DNA of 64,000 bases. Origin: Caulobacter sp. FWC2 (GTDB lineage: Bacteria; Pseudomonadota; Alphaproteobacteria; Caulobacterales; Caulobacteraceae). The stretch covers positions 372,001-436,000 of the forward strand of contig NZ_PEBF01000001.1 in the NCBI RefSeq assembly GCF_002742625.1, given 5' to 3'. Both the position numbers and the translations under genes were made by a program. Positions 1 to 9,200 of this stretch are shown here, piece by piece. Position 1 is the stretch's first letter. Each line of letters starts with the position of its first letter. The notes beneath the pieces are model-generated. The model saw only the letters and a list, made by a program, of their open reading frames with translations. It was not told the DNA's origin and did not search any database.

Positions 1-1
1 C

Positions 2-196
2 GTCCGCTTCCAGCACGCCCACCCCAAGCTGATCTTCCCGCTGCGCCGCCTGCTGCGCCGCGAGCCGGAAGTCGTGCTGGTGGCCTGGCAGCAGACCCTG
101 CGCGTCGAGCGCCTGATCGTGCCGCGCCGGTGGCGGATGGCCGTTCGCTGGCGCAAGTCCTTCAAGCAGCGCGCCGTGAAGCGCAGCCAAAGGTGA
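2..196 (+). CDS. C-terminal part of a small basic membrane protein (tandem paralogue)
   Basis: The gene is cut by the left edge; 64 codons and a TGA stop are present. The visible part is strongly basic, with HPKLIFPLRRLLRREPEV followed by WQQTLR. It closely matches the C-terminal half of the next gene (HPKLVFPIRRLMRREPEV, WQQMLR), so the two are tandem paralogues. The stop overlaps the GTG start of the next gene (GTGA), which suggests translational coupling. The N-terminal membrane part is outside the window. Function is unknown. Confidence 0.7.
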   Translation, partial: VRFQHAHPKLIFPLRRLLRREPEVVLVAWQQTLRVERLIVPRRWRMAVRWRKSFKQRAVKRSQR

Positions 197-654
197 GCGC
201 GGTCACCACGATCGACGACGATATAAAGCACAGGGTCCGGCGCCGCGCGCGCCTGGCCTTGCTGCTGCGCGAGTCCGCCGCCCGCGCCTTCCGCTGGATC
301 GCCATCGGCTTCGGCACGCTGGTGATCCTGGCCGGCGCCGTGTTGACGCCGCTGCCGGGGCACCTGGGCCTGCCGCTGCTGGTTATCGGGCTGATGATCG
401 TGCTGCGCTACTCGTTCGCTGCGCGGAAGACCTTCATCCGCTGGCAGAAGCGCCACCCCAAGCTGGTCTTCCCGATCCGCCGCCTGATGCGCCGCGAGCC
501 CGAGGTGCTGCTGGTCGTCTGGCAGCAGATGCTCCGCACCGAGAAGATGATCCTGCGCCGCGCCCGCTGGCGCCTGCTGAAGAAGACCCGCAAGCGCGTG
601 AAGAAGTACGTCGCGCGGAAGATGGCTCAGGCGGCTCCCCGCAAGGCTGCCTAG
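193..654 (+). CDS. Small membrane protein with a PGPGW-like hairpin and basic tail
   Basis: About 153 residues if it starts at GTG 193, which overlaps the upstream stop as GTGA; an ATG at 130 is in frame but lies deep inside the upstream gene. Two membrane segments at about residues 33-75 are joined by a short TPLPGHLGLP turn, as in the PGPGW family of small inner-membrane proteins. The rest is a very basic cytoplasmic tail. It is the second member of a tandem pair, and its stop overlaps the stop of the converging gene at 651. Family assignment is by motif only; no function is known. Confidence 0.7.
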   Translation: MSAVTTIDDDIKHRVRRRARLALLLRESAARAFRWIAIGFGTLVILAGAVLTPLPGHLGLPLLVIGLMIVLRYSFAARKTFIRWQKRHPKLVFPIRRLMRREPEVLLVVWQQMLRTEKMILRRARWRLLKKTRKRVKKYVARKMAQAAPRKAA

Positions 655-1739
655 GAGGCCGTCTCGGCCGGTTTGCCGGCCGTATAGCGATAACCCTCGA
701 TCCCGACGTGCCGGGCGTTTTCCTCGCGCACCTGTGCGGCCGCCTCGTCGTACAGGAACGGCAGGAAGGCGTAGCGCTTGCCCTTCGTCACCTGCAAGGC
801 CTCGTGCAACAGCGAACATGAGAATACGGCCGCGCCGCCGGTCGGGGCGCGATAGGTGCGGGAACCGAACTCGGGGAAGCGCAGGTCGCCGCCCTCGTAC
901 TGCTCCGCGTTCAGGTTGATGGTGACAGCGAAGCGGCGATGGGCGGTGCCCTTCGTCGTGTTGTCCCGGTGGGCCCGGAAGAAGGCGTTGTCCGCCGCGT
1001 CGTAGCAGGCGACCAGGTCGCGCTCCATTCGCGTGACCTGGAACTGGAAGGCCTTGGTGATCTGCGGAGCCAGGCGGCGCAGGATCCGCGCTCGCACCCC
1101 CTCGCGAAGCTCTCCGGGCGGCAGCACCAGGTCGCGGCGGATCTTGTGGCTGGCGTCATTGACCAGGACCGTCTTACCGGCAACCTCACGCATGAAGCCG
1201 GAGGCTGCGCCACCATCGGCGTCGTAGGCGGCGATCAGCGCCCGGCAGACATCAGGCTCGAACACGCGTGGCACGATCAGCACCGGCGCGAGCAGCTCGA
1301 CGCTTGCATGGGCGGCGGGCGGCGGCAGGCTGGGCAGGGACTGATTCAGCCGCTCGGTGTCGGCGGCGGGCACGGTGGCCAGCACCCGGAAGTTCGGGTC
1401 GATCAGCAGCCAGCCCGACCAGGTCGGATCGCCGCTCAAGCCGCAGGCGGCTGTCGCCGAGCCGTCCTTGTCCAGCATCCAACGGGCGCCGGGCAGGCGA
1501 TCCTCGGTGTGGGACCAGCGGTCGGCATCGCGCAGCAGGCTGAACATGGCCAGGTCCTCGCCGTCGATGCGCTGAGCGTGGGTGTCCAGCAGCCGCTCGA
1601 TGGTGGCCATGAAAGTCTCGTCGCCGTCACCGACCACGGCCAGCAGCAGATAGCGCCCGGCGACGATGTCGAAGCCGTAGCGAGGGTTCTGGCGAGTGGC
1701 GGCGAAGAACGATGGGCCGGGATCCCCAGGCAGCAGCAT
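651..1739 (-). CDS. Peroxiredoxin-like fold fused to a 2OG-Fe(II) oxygenase
   Basis: A 362-residue protein starting at ATG 1739, which follows a GGAGG stretch on the minus strand; an in-frame start at 1802 is less likely. Residues 1-140 resemble an AhpC/TSA thioredoxin fold, but the usual peroxidatic cysteine is not visible. Residues 145-340 form a prolyl-4-hydroxylase-type double-stranded beta helix with the iron ligands H257, D259 and H312 and the 2-oxoglutarate-binding R322. The second domain should therefore be an active Fe(II)/2OG dioxygenase, with the first acting as a redox-dead or binding module. The substrate is unknown. Confidence 0.75.
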   Translation of the reverse strand: MLLPGDPGPSFFAATRQNPRYGFDIVAGRYLLLAVVGDGDETFMATIERLLDTHAQRIDGEDLAMFSLLRDADRWSHTEDRLPGARWMLDKDGSATAACGLSGDPTWSGWLLIDPNFRVLATVPAADTERLNQSLPSLPPPAAHASVELLAPVLIVPRVFEPDVCRALIAAYDADGGAASGFMREVAGKTVLVNDASHKIRRDLVLPPGELREGVRARILRRLAPQITKAFQFQVTRMERDLVACYDAADNAFFRAHRDNTTKGTAHRRFAVTINLNAEQYEGGDLRFPEFGSRTYRAPTGGAAVFSCSLLHEALQVTKGKRYAFLPFLYDEAAAQVREENARHVGIEGYRYTAGKPAETAS

Positions 1740-1813
1740 TGATCCGTGTCCCTCCTCGACGCGACTGGGGGATTTTACACACCCGGCGGTAGTCAGCGCC
1801 ACGACCGAGACCT

Positions 1814-1850
1814 CAAAAAGAAAGGGCGCGGACCTTGCGATCCGCGCCCT
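1814..1850 (-). terminator. Intrinsic terminator of the atp F0 operon
   Basis: A perfect 10-bp stem (1823-1832 with 1841-1850) and an 8-nt loop. On the minus strand it is followed by TTTCTTTTTG. It lies just downstream of the atpF stop and closes the F0 operon. Confidence 0.8.
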
Positions 1851-1876
1851 CTTGTCTTGTCCGATGGAGCTAGCCG

Positions 1877-2386
1877 CTATTGCAGCTTGGCGCCCATCTG
1901 GCGGATCGCGGCGTCGACCAGGCCGTCGTTCGTCGAACCGGCGAGGCGGGCGGCCAGGACGGTCTCGGCGGCTTGAGCGGCCAGATCGACCGCAGCGGCC
2001 TTCACGTCGGCGGCGGCTTGCGCCTCGGCCTGGGCGATCTTGCGTTCGGCCATTTCGGCGCGGCGCTTGATCTGCTCCTCGAGCTTTTCCTTGGCTTCCT
2101 CGGCCATCCGCTTGGCGTCGGCCTTGGCGGCTTCCATCATGGCGGCGGCCTGGCGCTCGGCTTCGTCGCGCTGGGCCTTGACGCCCGCGAGCAGGGCCTG
2201 GGCCTCTTCACGCAGGGTCTGGGCTTCGTCGAGCTCGGCCTTGATCTTGGCGGCGTAGCCGTCCAGCGCGCCGAACAGCGCGCCCGGCAGGACCTTCAGA
2301 TAGACCAGCAGGCCGAAGAAGATCACCAGAGCGACCAGAACCCAGAACTCCGGGTTCGAGAGGCTGAACAGGGATTCGTGTTCCAT
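1877..2386 (-). CDS. atpF: ATP synthase F0 subunit b
   Basis: A 169-residue peripheral-stalk subunit. It has one N-terminal membrane segment (about residues 13-35) and then a long Ala/Glu/Lys/Arg-rich coiled coil that reaches up to F1. The start of the form [14 protein letters not shown] is typical of alphaproteobacterial b subunits. It is the last gene of the minus-strand order atpI-atpB-atpE-atpF'-atpF, 10 bp after atpF', and is followed by a terminator. No F1 genes are in the window, in line with the separate F0 and F1 operons of this class. Confidence 0.95.
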   Translation of the reverse strand: MEHESLFSLSNPEFWVLVALVIFFGLLVYLKVLPGALFGALDGYAAKIKAELDEAQTLREEAQALLAGVKAQRDEAERQAAAMMEAAKADAKRMAEEAKEKLEEQIKRRAEMAERKIAQAEAQAAADVKAAAVDLAAQAAETVLAARLAGSTNDGLVDAAIRQMGAKLQ

Positions 2387-2396
2387 CGTCAGCTCC

Positions 2397-2930
2397 TTAG
2401 GCCAGGGCCGACTTCAGCTCGGCGGCCGTGGCCGCCTTGCCGGTCAGCTTCTGGACGATCGCGCCGGCCGTGTCCTGCGCCACTTCGCGGACATGGCTCA
2501 TGGCCGTGTCGCGAGCGGTCTGGATCGAAGCCTCGGCCGCGGCCAGCTTCTCGGCCAGGACGGCTTCTTCCTTGGCCTGACGCTCGGCGGCTTCGGCCGA
2601 AGCCTTGGCCTTTGCGTCGGCGGCCGTCTTCTGGGCCTTGGCGCGGGCCTCGGCCAGTTCGGCGGCGGCCGCGCGGGCCTGGGCTTCCGCCTCGTCCTTC
2701 AGACGACGGGCGTCGGCGATGTCGCCGGCGATCTTGGCGCCGCGCTCGTCGATCGCGCCGCTGACGCGGGGCAGCAGGCCCTTCGACAGCACCGCGTAGA
2801 GGACGGCGAAGATGAGCAGCAGCCAAACGATCTGACCGCCCCAGTGCTCGAACTGCAGCTGCGGAAGGCCGCCGCTTTCGTGCTTGGGGGCTTCAGTCGT
2901 CTCGACCGCGCCGTGATGTTCCGTCGCCAT
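2397..2930 (-). CDS. atpF2: ATP synthase F0 subunit b'
   Basis: A 177-residue second stalk subunit. A soluble N-terminus of about 25 residues precedes [20 protein letters not shown], the hallmark start of b' subunits, and one membrane segment is followed by a long Ala-rich coiled coil. The b/b' heterodimer is usual in photosynthetic and alphaproteobacterial ATP synthases. It lies 126 bp downstream of atpE, a gap that contains a strong hairpin. Confidence 0.93.
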   Translation of the reverse strand: MATEHHGAVETTEAPKHESGGLPQLQFEHWGGQIVWLLLIFAVLYAVLSKGLLPRVSGAIDERGAKIAGDIADARRLKDEAEAQARAAAAELAEARAKAQKTAADAKAKASAEAAERQAKEEAVLAEKLAAAEASIQTARDTAMSHVREVAQDTAGAIVQKLTGKAATAAELKSALA

Positions 2931-3012
2931 GGGCGAAGGCGCCTCTCAGCTAGTGCGCTTGAAGCGGACCGTCATCCGGCCCGCTCCAGAAAGCGCGAGA
3001 AAACAGAAAGCA

Positions 3013-3048
3013 TGGAGCGCGTCGCTTCCGATGAAGCGCCGCGCTCCA
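3013..3048 (-). promoter_or_regulatory. Hairpin in the atpE-atpF' intergenic region
   Basis: Outer arms of 8 bp (3013-3020 with 3041-3048) and inner arms of 5 bp (3023-3027 with 3034-3038) form a long stem with one small internal loop. It starts just after the atpE stop on the minus strand. A loosely T-rich stretch (GCTTTCTGTTTTCT) follows, so it could act as a leaky terminator or as a 3' shield for the atpE message. Confidence 0.6.
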
Positions 3049-3056
3049 GGGTCGGA

Positions 3057-3281
3057 TTACGAGAACAGGATCAGGAAGGCGATGACCAGGGCGAAGATGC
3101 CCAGGGCTTCCGTCAGGGCCATGCCCAGGAACAGCATCGGGCGCTCTTGAGCGGCGGCCGTCGGGTTGCGCAGGGCGCCTTGGAAGTAGTTGCCGAACAT
3201 CACGCCCAGGCCAACGCCCGCGCCGATCATGCCGAGCATGGCCAGGCCAGCGCCGATGTACTTAGCTGCAGCAGCGTCCAT
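3057..3281 (-). CDS. atpE: ATP synthase F0 subunit c (proteolipid)
   Basis: A 74-residue helical hairpin. Helix 1 is rich in glycine (IGAGVGLGVMFG), the polar loop contains RNPTAAAQ, and helix 2 carries the ion-carrying carboxylate E58 in MALTEALGIF. This is the rotor-ring subunit that carries protons. It lies between atpB and atpF', and the hairpin just behind its stop may help set its high copy number. Confidence 0.97.
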   Translation of the reverse strand: MDAAAAKYIGAGLAMLGMIGAGVGLGVMFGNYFQGALRNPTAAAQERPMLFLGMALTEALGIFALVIAFLILFS

Positions 3282-3320
3282 GATAGAGACTCCTTGGAAG
3301 GTATTTGTTGGAAAGGTTGA

Positions 3321-4082
3321 TCAGTGGCTGTCGAGGTGCACGACGTCGTTGATGTAGACGCAGGCGAGCACCGCGAACACGAAGGCCTGCAGGAAGGCCA
3401 CCATGAACTCTAGGGCCGTCAGGGCGACGACCGAGGTCAGGGCCAGGGCCGAACCAGCCCAGCCCAGGGCGCCGAGACCGCCCAGGGCGATCACGAAGCC
3501 GGCGAAGATCTTCAGCACCACGTGGCCGCCCAGCATGTTGCCGAACAGACGAAGGCCCAGGGTGATGGGGCGGATCAGGAACGACAGGATCTCGATCGGC
3601 ACCAGCAGGAAGTACAGCGGCCACGGCACGCCCGACGGGGCGAACAGCTTGAAGAACTTGAGGCCGTTCTTGGCGAAGCCGACGGCGACCACGGTCAGGA
3701 TGACCATCAGGCCCAGCGTCAGGGTCACGGCCAGCTGCGACGTGGCGGTGAACACCAGGAACATGCCCTGGATGTTCATGAACAGCACGAAGGCGAACAG
3801 CGTGAAGATGAAGGGCAGGAACTTCTTGCCGTCGTGGCCGATGATCGACTCCGCTAGCCCATCGACCAGTCCGTAGAGCATCTCGCCCACCGCCTGCAGG
3901 CGACCCGGGACGACGGCCTTGCGCGCCGCCAGGCTGTAGAACGTGATGACCAGCAGCGCCGCCAGCATCATCGCGAACACCGAGTTCGTGATCGACAGGT
4001 CGATAGCGCCGAGGCCGGGAACGGTCACGGTGGGCAGTTCCACGATCTTCTGGATCTGGAACTGGTGCATCGGATCGGCCAT
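3321..4082 (-). CDS. atpB: ATP synthase F0 subunit a
   Basis: A 253-residue multi-pass protein forming the proton half-channels against the c-ring. The essential arginine is R178 in ITLGLRLFGNMLGGH. A second conserved block lies in the last helix region (FMVAFLQAFVFAVLACVYIND). It starts at ATG 4082, 5 bp after atpI, and is followed by atpE. Length and motifs fit the family. Confidence 0.97.
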   Translation of the reverse strand: MADPMHQFQIQKIVELPTVTVPGLGAIDLSITNSVFAMMLAALLVITFYSLAARKAVVPGRLQAVGEMLYGLVDGLAESIIGHDGKKFLPFIFTLFAFVLFMNIQGMFLVFTATSQLAVTLTLGLMVILTVVAVGFAKNGLKFFKLFAPSGVPWPLYFLLVPIEILSFLIRPITLGLRLFGNMLGGHVVLKIFAGFVIALGGLGALGWAGSALALTSVVALTALEFMVAFLQAFVFAVLACVYINDVVHLDSH

Positions 4083-4087
4083 CGGCC

Positions 4088-4468
4088 CTAGTCTCTCTTC
4101 TGCTTGGGGGCGGTTGACCCGCCTCCCGTGTCTCCGTCGGCATTCCCTTGAGGGGACGGCGCCGACGCCTGCGCGCTCATTTTCGTCGCCTTGCGGACGA
4201 CGGAGAAAATCGAGAGCCCCAAGCCGATCAGCAGACCGCCGACCATGCCCCAGGGGCTCGTGTGGACATAATGGTCGAGCAGCCAGCCGAAGCCGAGACC
4301 CACCAGTACGCCCCCGATCAAATCCGCCAGGAGGCGATAGCCGTCCTGGTTGGCCTTTTCGGACGCGGCTTTCGCCGGCTTTTCCGCCGCCTTCCTCGCC
4401 TCAAATGCGTCGAGCCGAGCGTCGAGGCTATCCAGAGCCTTGTCGTTCGGTTCGTCGGCCTTGGGCAT
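4088..4468 (-). CDS. atpI: AtpI/AtpZ-like F0 assembly protein
   Basis: About 126 residues from ATG 4468; a longer in-frame reading to 4732 has no family-like sequence and is rejected. A charged N-terminus is followed by two membrane segments (LLADLIGGVLVGLGFGWLLD and GMVGGLLIGLGLSIFSVV) and a Pro/Gly/Lys tail. Heading an F0 operon, this is the place of the small AtpI family that helps c-ring assembly and may aid cation uptake. Sequence conservation in the family is low, so the call leans on position and topology. Confidence 0.85.
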   Translation of the reverse strand: MPKADEPNDKALDSLDARLDAFEARKAAEKPAKAASEKANQDGYRLLADLIGGVLVGLGFGWLLDHYVHTSPWGMVGGLLIGLGLSIFSVVRKATKMSAQASAPSPQGNADGDTGGGSTAPKQKRD

Positions 4469-4543
4469 GGGAGCGGCAGGTCCGAAAACGCCGCGGGCGC
4501 GCCAAAACAAGGCGCATTTCCGGCCGGCTTGATCGGCGCGGAA

Positions 4544-4570
4544 CCTATAGACCTCGCTGCGGTGCGTCAA
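4544..4570 (-). promoter_or_regulatory. Candidate promoter of the atp F0 operon
   Basis: On the minus strand TTGACG (4570-4565) and TATAGG (4549-4544) are separated by 15 bp, shorter than the ideal spacing. They lie about 75 bp upstream of the atpI start. The rest of the 4469-4827 gap shows no gene-like reading frame; it must also hold the promoter of the rightward gene at 4828, which was not identified. Confidence 0.4.
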
Positions 4571-4827
4571 GGCGAGCGCTTCGTGGGCCAAGTGACGGGA
4601 ATACTTAAGGATTTCGCCTTTGGCTTCAAGGAGGGGCAAAACCATCCCCTTTTCATTCGATTGGCCCTTGGCGCGCGGCCCTTTCGAAAGCGGGAACCGC
4701 TCCCTACATCTCACCCGTTCTTTCGGCGTCACACCCCCTAGGCAAGGTGTGGCGCGGCCCGATCACGCATTGATTTTTTCGCGGATTTGGGTTTTAGAGC
4801 CGCCGCCTCCAAACAACACGAAGATTC

Positions 4828-5217
4828 ATGTCGCACCTGAAGAACACCGGATTCGCCGATCGTATCTCCTCGCAGCAGGAGGCCAAGAAGGCCATGCTGG
4901 CGAAGTTCAAGGCCAAGCCGACCGTCCAGGATCCCGATTTCGACAAGCGCGAGGAACTGCGCGCCGCCGAACTCGAGGCTGTCCGCGCCGCCCGCGCCGA
5001 AGCCAAGGAACTGGCCCGTCTTGAAGCCCTGGCCCGCCAGGAAGCGATCATGGCCGTCAAGCGCGCCGAGCGCAAAGAGCGCAAGACGATCGAAGCCGCC
5101 GAAATGCGCGTGCGCAAGGAAGAGAAAGCCAAGGAGCGCGACGAGCTTCGCGCCCTGGGCAAGACCAGCAACAGCAAGGCCAACCGCGCTCACGCGTGGG
5201 GCAGCCTCCTGGGCTGA
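4828..5217 (+). CDS. DUF6481-type charged coiled-coil protein
   Basis: A 129-residue soluble protein that is almost entirely helical and charged. MSHLKNTGFADRISSQQEAKKAMLAKF at the start is followed by long runs of Ala, Arg, Glu and Lys with heptad-like spacing. The short conserved start (GFADRxxxxxxAK) is the feature of small alphaproteobacterial proteins of the DUF6481 group. It is monocistronic, with a good terminator directly behind it. Function is unknown. Confidence 0.7.
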   Translation: MSHLKNTGFADRISSQQEAKKAMLAKFKAKPTVQDPDFDKREELRAAELEAVRAARAEAKELARLEALARQEAIMAVKRAERKERKTIEAAEMRVRKEEKAKERDELRALGKTSNSKANRAHAWGSLLG

Positions 5218-5223
5218 TCGCAG

Positions 5224-5250
5224 AAGGGGCCTTCCGGGGCCCCTTTTTCT
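5224..5250 (+). terminator. Intrinsic terminator after the DUF6481 gene
   Basis: An 8-bp stem (5224-5231 with 5238-5245) and a 6-nt loop run straight into a T tract (TTTTTCTTT). It begins 7 bp after the stop codon at 5217. Confidence 0.85.
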
Positions 5251-5285
5251 TTGCCTGACGCCTCGAACCGGACCATGAGCCGATC

Positions 5286-6065
5286 ATGGTTCACCTTGAC
5301 GTCATCGCCAGCCTGTTCGTGGTCGCCGCGCTCGCCGGCGCGCTCGACGCCATAGCCGGCGGCGGCGGTCTTGTGACCCTGCCCGCCCTGCTGCTGGCGG
5401 GTCTGTCGCCTGTCCAGGCGCTGGGCACCAACAAGCTGCAAGGCGCGGTCAGCGCCCTGTCCTCGACGACAGCCTTCGCCCGACGCGGCCTGATCGACTG
5501 GAAGACCGCCTTGCCGGTGGCTGGCGCCGCCGTCATCGCTGGCCTGTGCGGCGCGCTTTGCGCGAGCCTGCTGTCGCCGCACCTGCTGCGGGCGATCGTG
5601 CCGCTGCTGCTGATCGCCATCGCCCTCTATTTCGGCTTCTCGCGCGCCCTGAAGGCCGAGGATGTCGCGCCGCGCATGGCGCTGATCCCGTTCGCCTGCT
5701 TCGTCGCGCCGCTGGTCGGCTTCTATGACGGCATCTTCGGGCCGGGCGCGGGGGCCTTCTACATGGTCGCGATCGTCACCCTGCTGGGCTACGGCGTGCT
5801 GAAGGCCACGGCCCACACCAAGCTGGCCAATGCCGCCAGCAATGTCGGCAGCCTGTGCCTGTTCATCCTGAAGGGCGCGGTCGTCTGGCCGGTGGGCCTG
5901 GCCATGGCCGCCGGGGCCTTCATCGGCGCCCAGGTCGGCTCAAGGCTGGCCATGCGCTTCGGACCCAAACTGATCCGGCCGCTGCTGGTGGTGATCTCGT
6001 GCGCCATGGCCGTGAAGCTGCTGGCGGACCCGAGCAATCCGATCCGGCAGGCGGTCGGGTTCTAG
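5286..6065 (+). CDS. TSUP (TauE/SafE) family membrane transporter
   Basis: 259 residues with about eight membrane segments. The two family signatures are visible: GALDAIAGGGGLVTLPALL near the N-terminus with LGTNKLQG, and the second half GFYDGIFGPGAGAFYMVA with KATAHTKLANAASN. The family exports or imports small sulfur anions or organic anions such as sulfite and sulfoacetate. No sulfur gene lies next to it, so the substrate cannot be named. Confidence 0.85.
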   Translation: MVHLDVIASLFVVAALAGALDAIAGGGGLVTLPALLLAGLSPVQALGTNKLQGAVSALSSTTAFARRGLIDWKTALPVAGAAVIAGLCGALCASLLSPHLLRAIVPLLLIAIALYFGFSRALKAEDVAPRMALIPFACFVAPLVGFYDGIFGPGAGAFYMVAIVTLLGYGVLKATAHTKLANAASNVGSLCLFILKGAVVWPVGLAMAAGAFIGAQVGSRLAMRFGPKLIRPLLVVISCAMAVKLLADPSNPIRQAVGF

Positions 6066-6067
6066 GG

Positions 6068-6212
6068 GAAGCGCCCCCTCCGTCACGATGCGTATCCGCA
6101 TCGCGCCACCTCCCCCGTTTCACGGGTGAGGAGGATAGACTCTCGCTTCTCCTCCCCGCGTGCGGGGGAGGTGGATCGGCGCGAATACGCGACGAGACGG
6201 AGGGGGCGCTTC
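6068..6212. repeat. Long nested inverted repeat (GC-rich intergenic element)
   Basis: Perfect 17-bp outer arms (GAAGCGCCCCCTCCGTC at 6068-6084 and its complement at 6196-6212). Inside are a second pair of arms around CACCTCCCCCG/CGGGGGAGGTGG and a short central part. It fills the gap between converging genes, and its GGGGGAGG blocks recur in the repeats at 24730 and 42996. No ORF or transposase is present. Confidence 0.75.
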
Positions 6213-6218
6213 AGACGA

Positions 6219-9200
6219 TCAGGCCGCGACCAGCTTCTCGGCCGTGCTCAGGTCAACGCTCACCAACTGGCTCACCCCCCGCTCGGCCATGGTCACCCCG
6301 AACAGACGGTCCATCCGGCTCATGGTCACCGGGTTGTGGGTGATGGCGATGAAGCGGGTCTGGGTGCGGCGGCGCATCTCGTCCAGCATGTTGCAGTAGC
6401 GGTCGACGTTCGCATCGTCCAAGGGCGCGTCGACTTCGTCCAGCACGCAGATCGGGGCCGGATTGGCCAGGAAGACGCCGAAGATCAGGGCGCTGGCCGT
6501 CAGGGCCTGCTCGCCGCCGCTCATCAGGCTCATGCTGGCCATGCGCTTGCCGGGCGGGCAGGCGAAGATCTCCAGGCCGGCTTCGAGCGGATCGTCGCTC
6601 TCGATCAGCTTCAGCTCGGCCTGGCCGCCGCCGAACAGGGCCTGGAAGAGGGTCTGGAAGTTGGCGTTGATCACGTCGAAGGCGGCCAGCAGGCGCTCGC
6701 GGCCCTCGGCGTTCAGCTCCTCGATGCCGGCCCGCAGCTTGCCGACCGCGCCCGACAGGTCGGCGCGCTCGACCCGCATGGTCTCCAGGCGGCCGGCATA
6801 TTCCTGAGCCTCCTCTTCGGCGCGCAGGTTCACCGGGCCGATGGCGTCGCGCTCTCTCTCGAGCGCGAAGAGGTGAGCTTCTACGCCAGCGGCGTCCTTC
6901 GGCACGGCCACGGCCTCGCCGGCGACGTGGCGGCCCAACTCCTCGGGCTCCATACGGGCCTGTTCGCGGATGGCCGAGGCGACTTCGCCAAAGCGTTGGC
7001 GGGCGCCGTCCAGGTGGGCGACCAGGGCCGCGCGCTTCTCGCGGGCCTCGCCAGCGGCCTGCTCTGCGGCCCGGGCGGCGCGGTCGTTGTTGAGGCGGAG
7101 CGTCTCGGCGGCTTCCAGGGCGTCGCTGGCCTTGGCGCGGCGGGCCTCGGCGGCGGCGAACTCATCCAGCAGGACCAGCAGCTTCTCCTTCAGCGCCGCC
7201 GGCGCCTCGCGAGCGCTTTCCAGGGCGGCGGCCGCCTTAACGCGATCAGCCTCCAGGGACTCGGCGCGCTTGCCGGCGGTCTCGGCGCGCTTGGCCCAGT
7301 CGGCGCGGTCGCGCTCCAGGCTTTCCAGGCGGCGCTGGCGGCCCGCGCGTTCGCGGGTTTCGACGTCGAGGGCGGTGCGGGCGGCGCTGGCGGCCTCGCG
7401 GGCCTGGGCCGAAGCCTGACGGGCGGTGGCGAGTTGCGGCTGAAGGTCGCCCGAGGTCTGGGCGGCGGCGTGGGCTTCCCGGGCCTCCGCCAAGGCCGCG
7501 TCGACCTCGGTCTTGTCGGCCTCGAAGCGGGCGATGGTGTCGTCCAGCGACTGGGCGCGAGCGGCCCGCATCGCCTGCTCGCGCTCGAACTTGGCGACAG
7601 CCTCCCGCGCGCCGTTCAGCAGGCGTTCGGCGTCGGGCGGGCCGCGCCGCTTGTCGCGCAGCAGGTCCTCGACGGCCCGCATCCGGTCGGCGGCGGTCTT
7701 CAGGGCGGCGGCGGTGGCCTCGGCGCGGGGGGCCATGATGTCGATCTCGGTCTCGACCTCGGCCAGGCGCGTGCGCTGTTCCAGCCGCACGGCGGCGGGC
7801 TTGGGCGCGTCGGCGCGAGCCACGAAGCCGTCCCAGCGCCAGAGATCGCCTTCCTTGGAGACCAGGCGCATGCCGGGCTTCAGAGCGGCCTGCAGCTTGT
7901 CGCCGTCGGCGCGGGCGACGACACCGACGTGCGAGAGGCGGGCGGCCAAAGCGGGCGGGGCCTTGACCAGAGGGGCCAGCGGCTGCGCGCCCTCGGGCCA
8001 GGTCGGGTCGGGGGCCTCGGCGCCGCCCCAATAGGACGGGGCCTTGGCGTCGAGGGCGGCGTCCAGATCGTCGCCCAGCGCCGCCGCCAGGGCCGCGCCA
8101 TAGCCCTTGTCCGGGGCGACGCTGTCGAGGGCAGGGGCGTGGCCGCTCTTGGAGCGGGGGGCGGTCAGTTGGGCCAGACCCCGGGCTTCCGTGCGCAGAC
8201 GGCCCAGCTGATCCTCGACATTGCGGGCCAGCTGGCGAGCCTGGGCCTCCTGCTCGGCCGCCTTGACCCGTTCGTTTTCGGCTTCCTCCAGCGCCGCGCG
8301 GGCGGCGGCGAGGGCGGCCTGCGCATTGTCGAAGCGCTGGCGGGCGTCGGCGGCGGCCGGGTCGACCTCGGGACCGACGGCGGCGCGCTCGGCCTTGGCC
8401 TGGTCGAGAGCGCGGTTGGTGCGATTGGCGCGGGCCTCGGCTTCCGAGAAGCGCGCGGCGGCGGCGCGGAACTGGGCCTCCTCGGCGGCGACCCGGGCGG
8501 CCAGTTGCTCGACGGCGGCCTCGGCGGCGGCGCGGGCTTCCTCGGCGGACTTGGCGGCGGCTTCTAGCTCGGGACCCCGCTCCGGCGCGGCGGCGACCAG
8601 GGCGCGGACTTCGGTCAGCTCGGCGTCGATGCGGGCCAGGGCGGCGGCGGCGTCGTCCTTGGCCTGCGCCTCGCGCGCCAGGTCGGCGTCGATGCGCGCC
8701 AGGTCGCTTCCGAGACGTTCGAACTCGGCGGCGGCGGCTTCGGCTTCGCGTTCGGCGCGGTCCTTCTGGATGGCCAGTTGCCCCAGGATCGCCTGGGCGA
8801 TGGTCGCTTCCTCGCGCAGCGGCGGCATCGCCGCTTCCGCCTCGGTGATGGCGACCTGGGCGGCGGCGCTGGCGCGGGCGGTCTCCTCGACCAGGCGGGC
8901 GGCGCTGGTGGCCTCGCTGGTGGTCCGCTCCAGCGTGTCGCGGGCCTCGGTCCAGCGGGTGTAGAGCACGGCGCCCTGCACGGCGCGGATCTCGGACGAC
9001 AGGCGCTTGTACTTCTCGGCCTGACGGGCTTCGCGCTTGAGGCGGTTCAGAGCCGTCTCCAGCTCGCGGGCGACGTCCTCCAGCCGGGCCAGATTGTTTT
9101 CCGCGGCCCGCAGGCGCAGCTCGGCCTCATGGCGGCGGGTGTGCAGGCCCGAGACCCCGGCGGCCTCTTCCAGGATGCGGCGGCGGTTCTGCGGCTTGGC

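Noticed and set aside
4469..4732. N-terminal extension of AtpI by 88 residues
   Set aside because: The extension shows no AtpI-like sequence and overlaps the promoter region; ATG 4468 gives the usual protein size.
6126..8567. Very long open frame of 813 codons opposite smc
   Set aside because: It is a GC-bias shadow of the smc coiled coils; the translation is a Gly/Leu/Ala/Gln run with no family-like motif.
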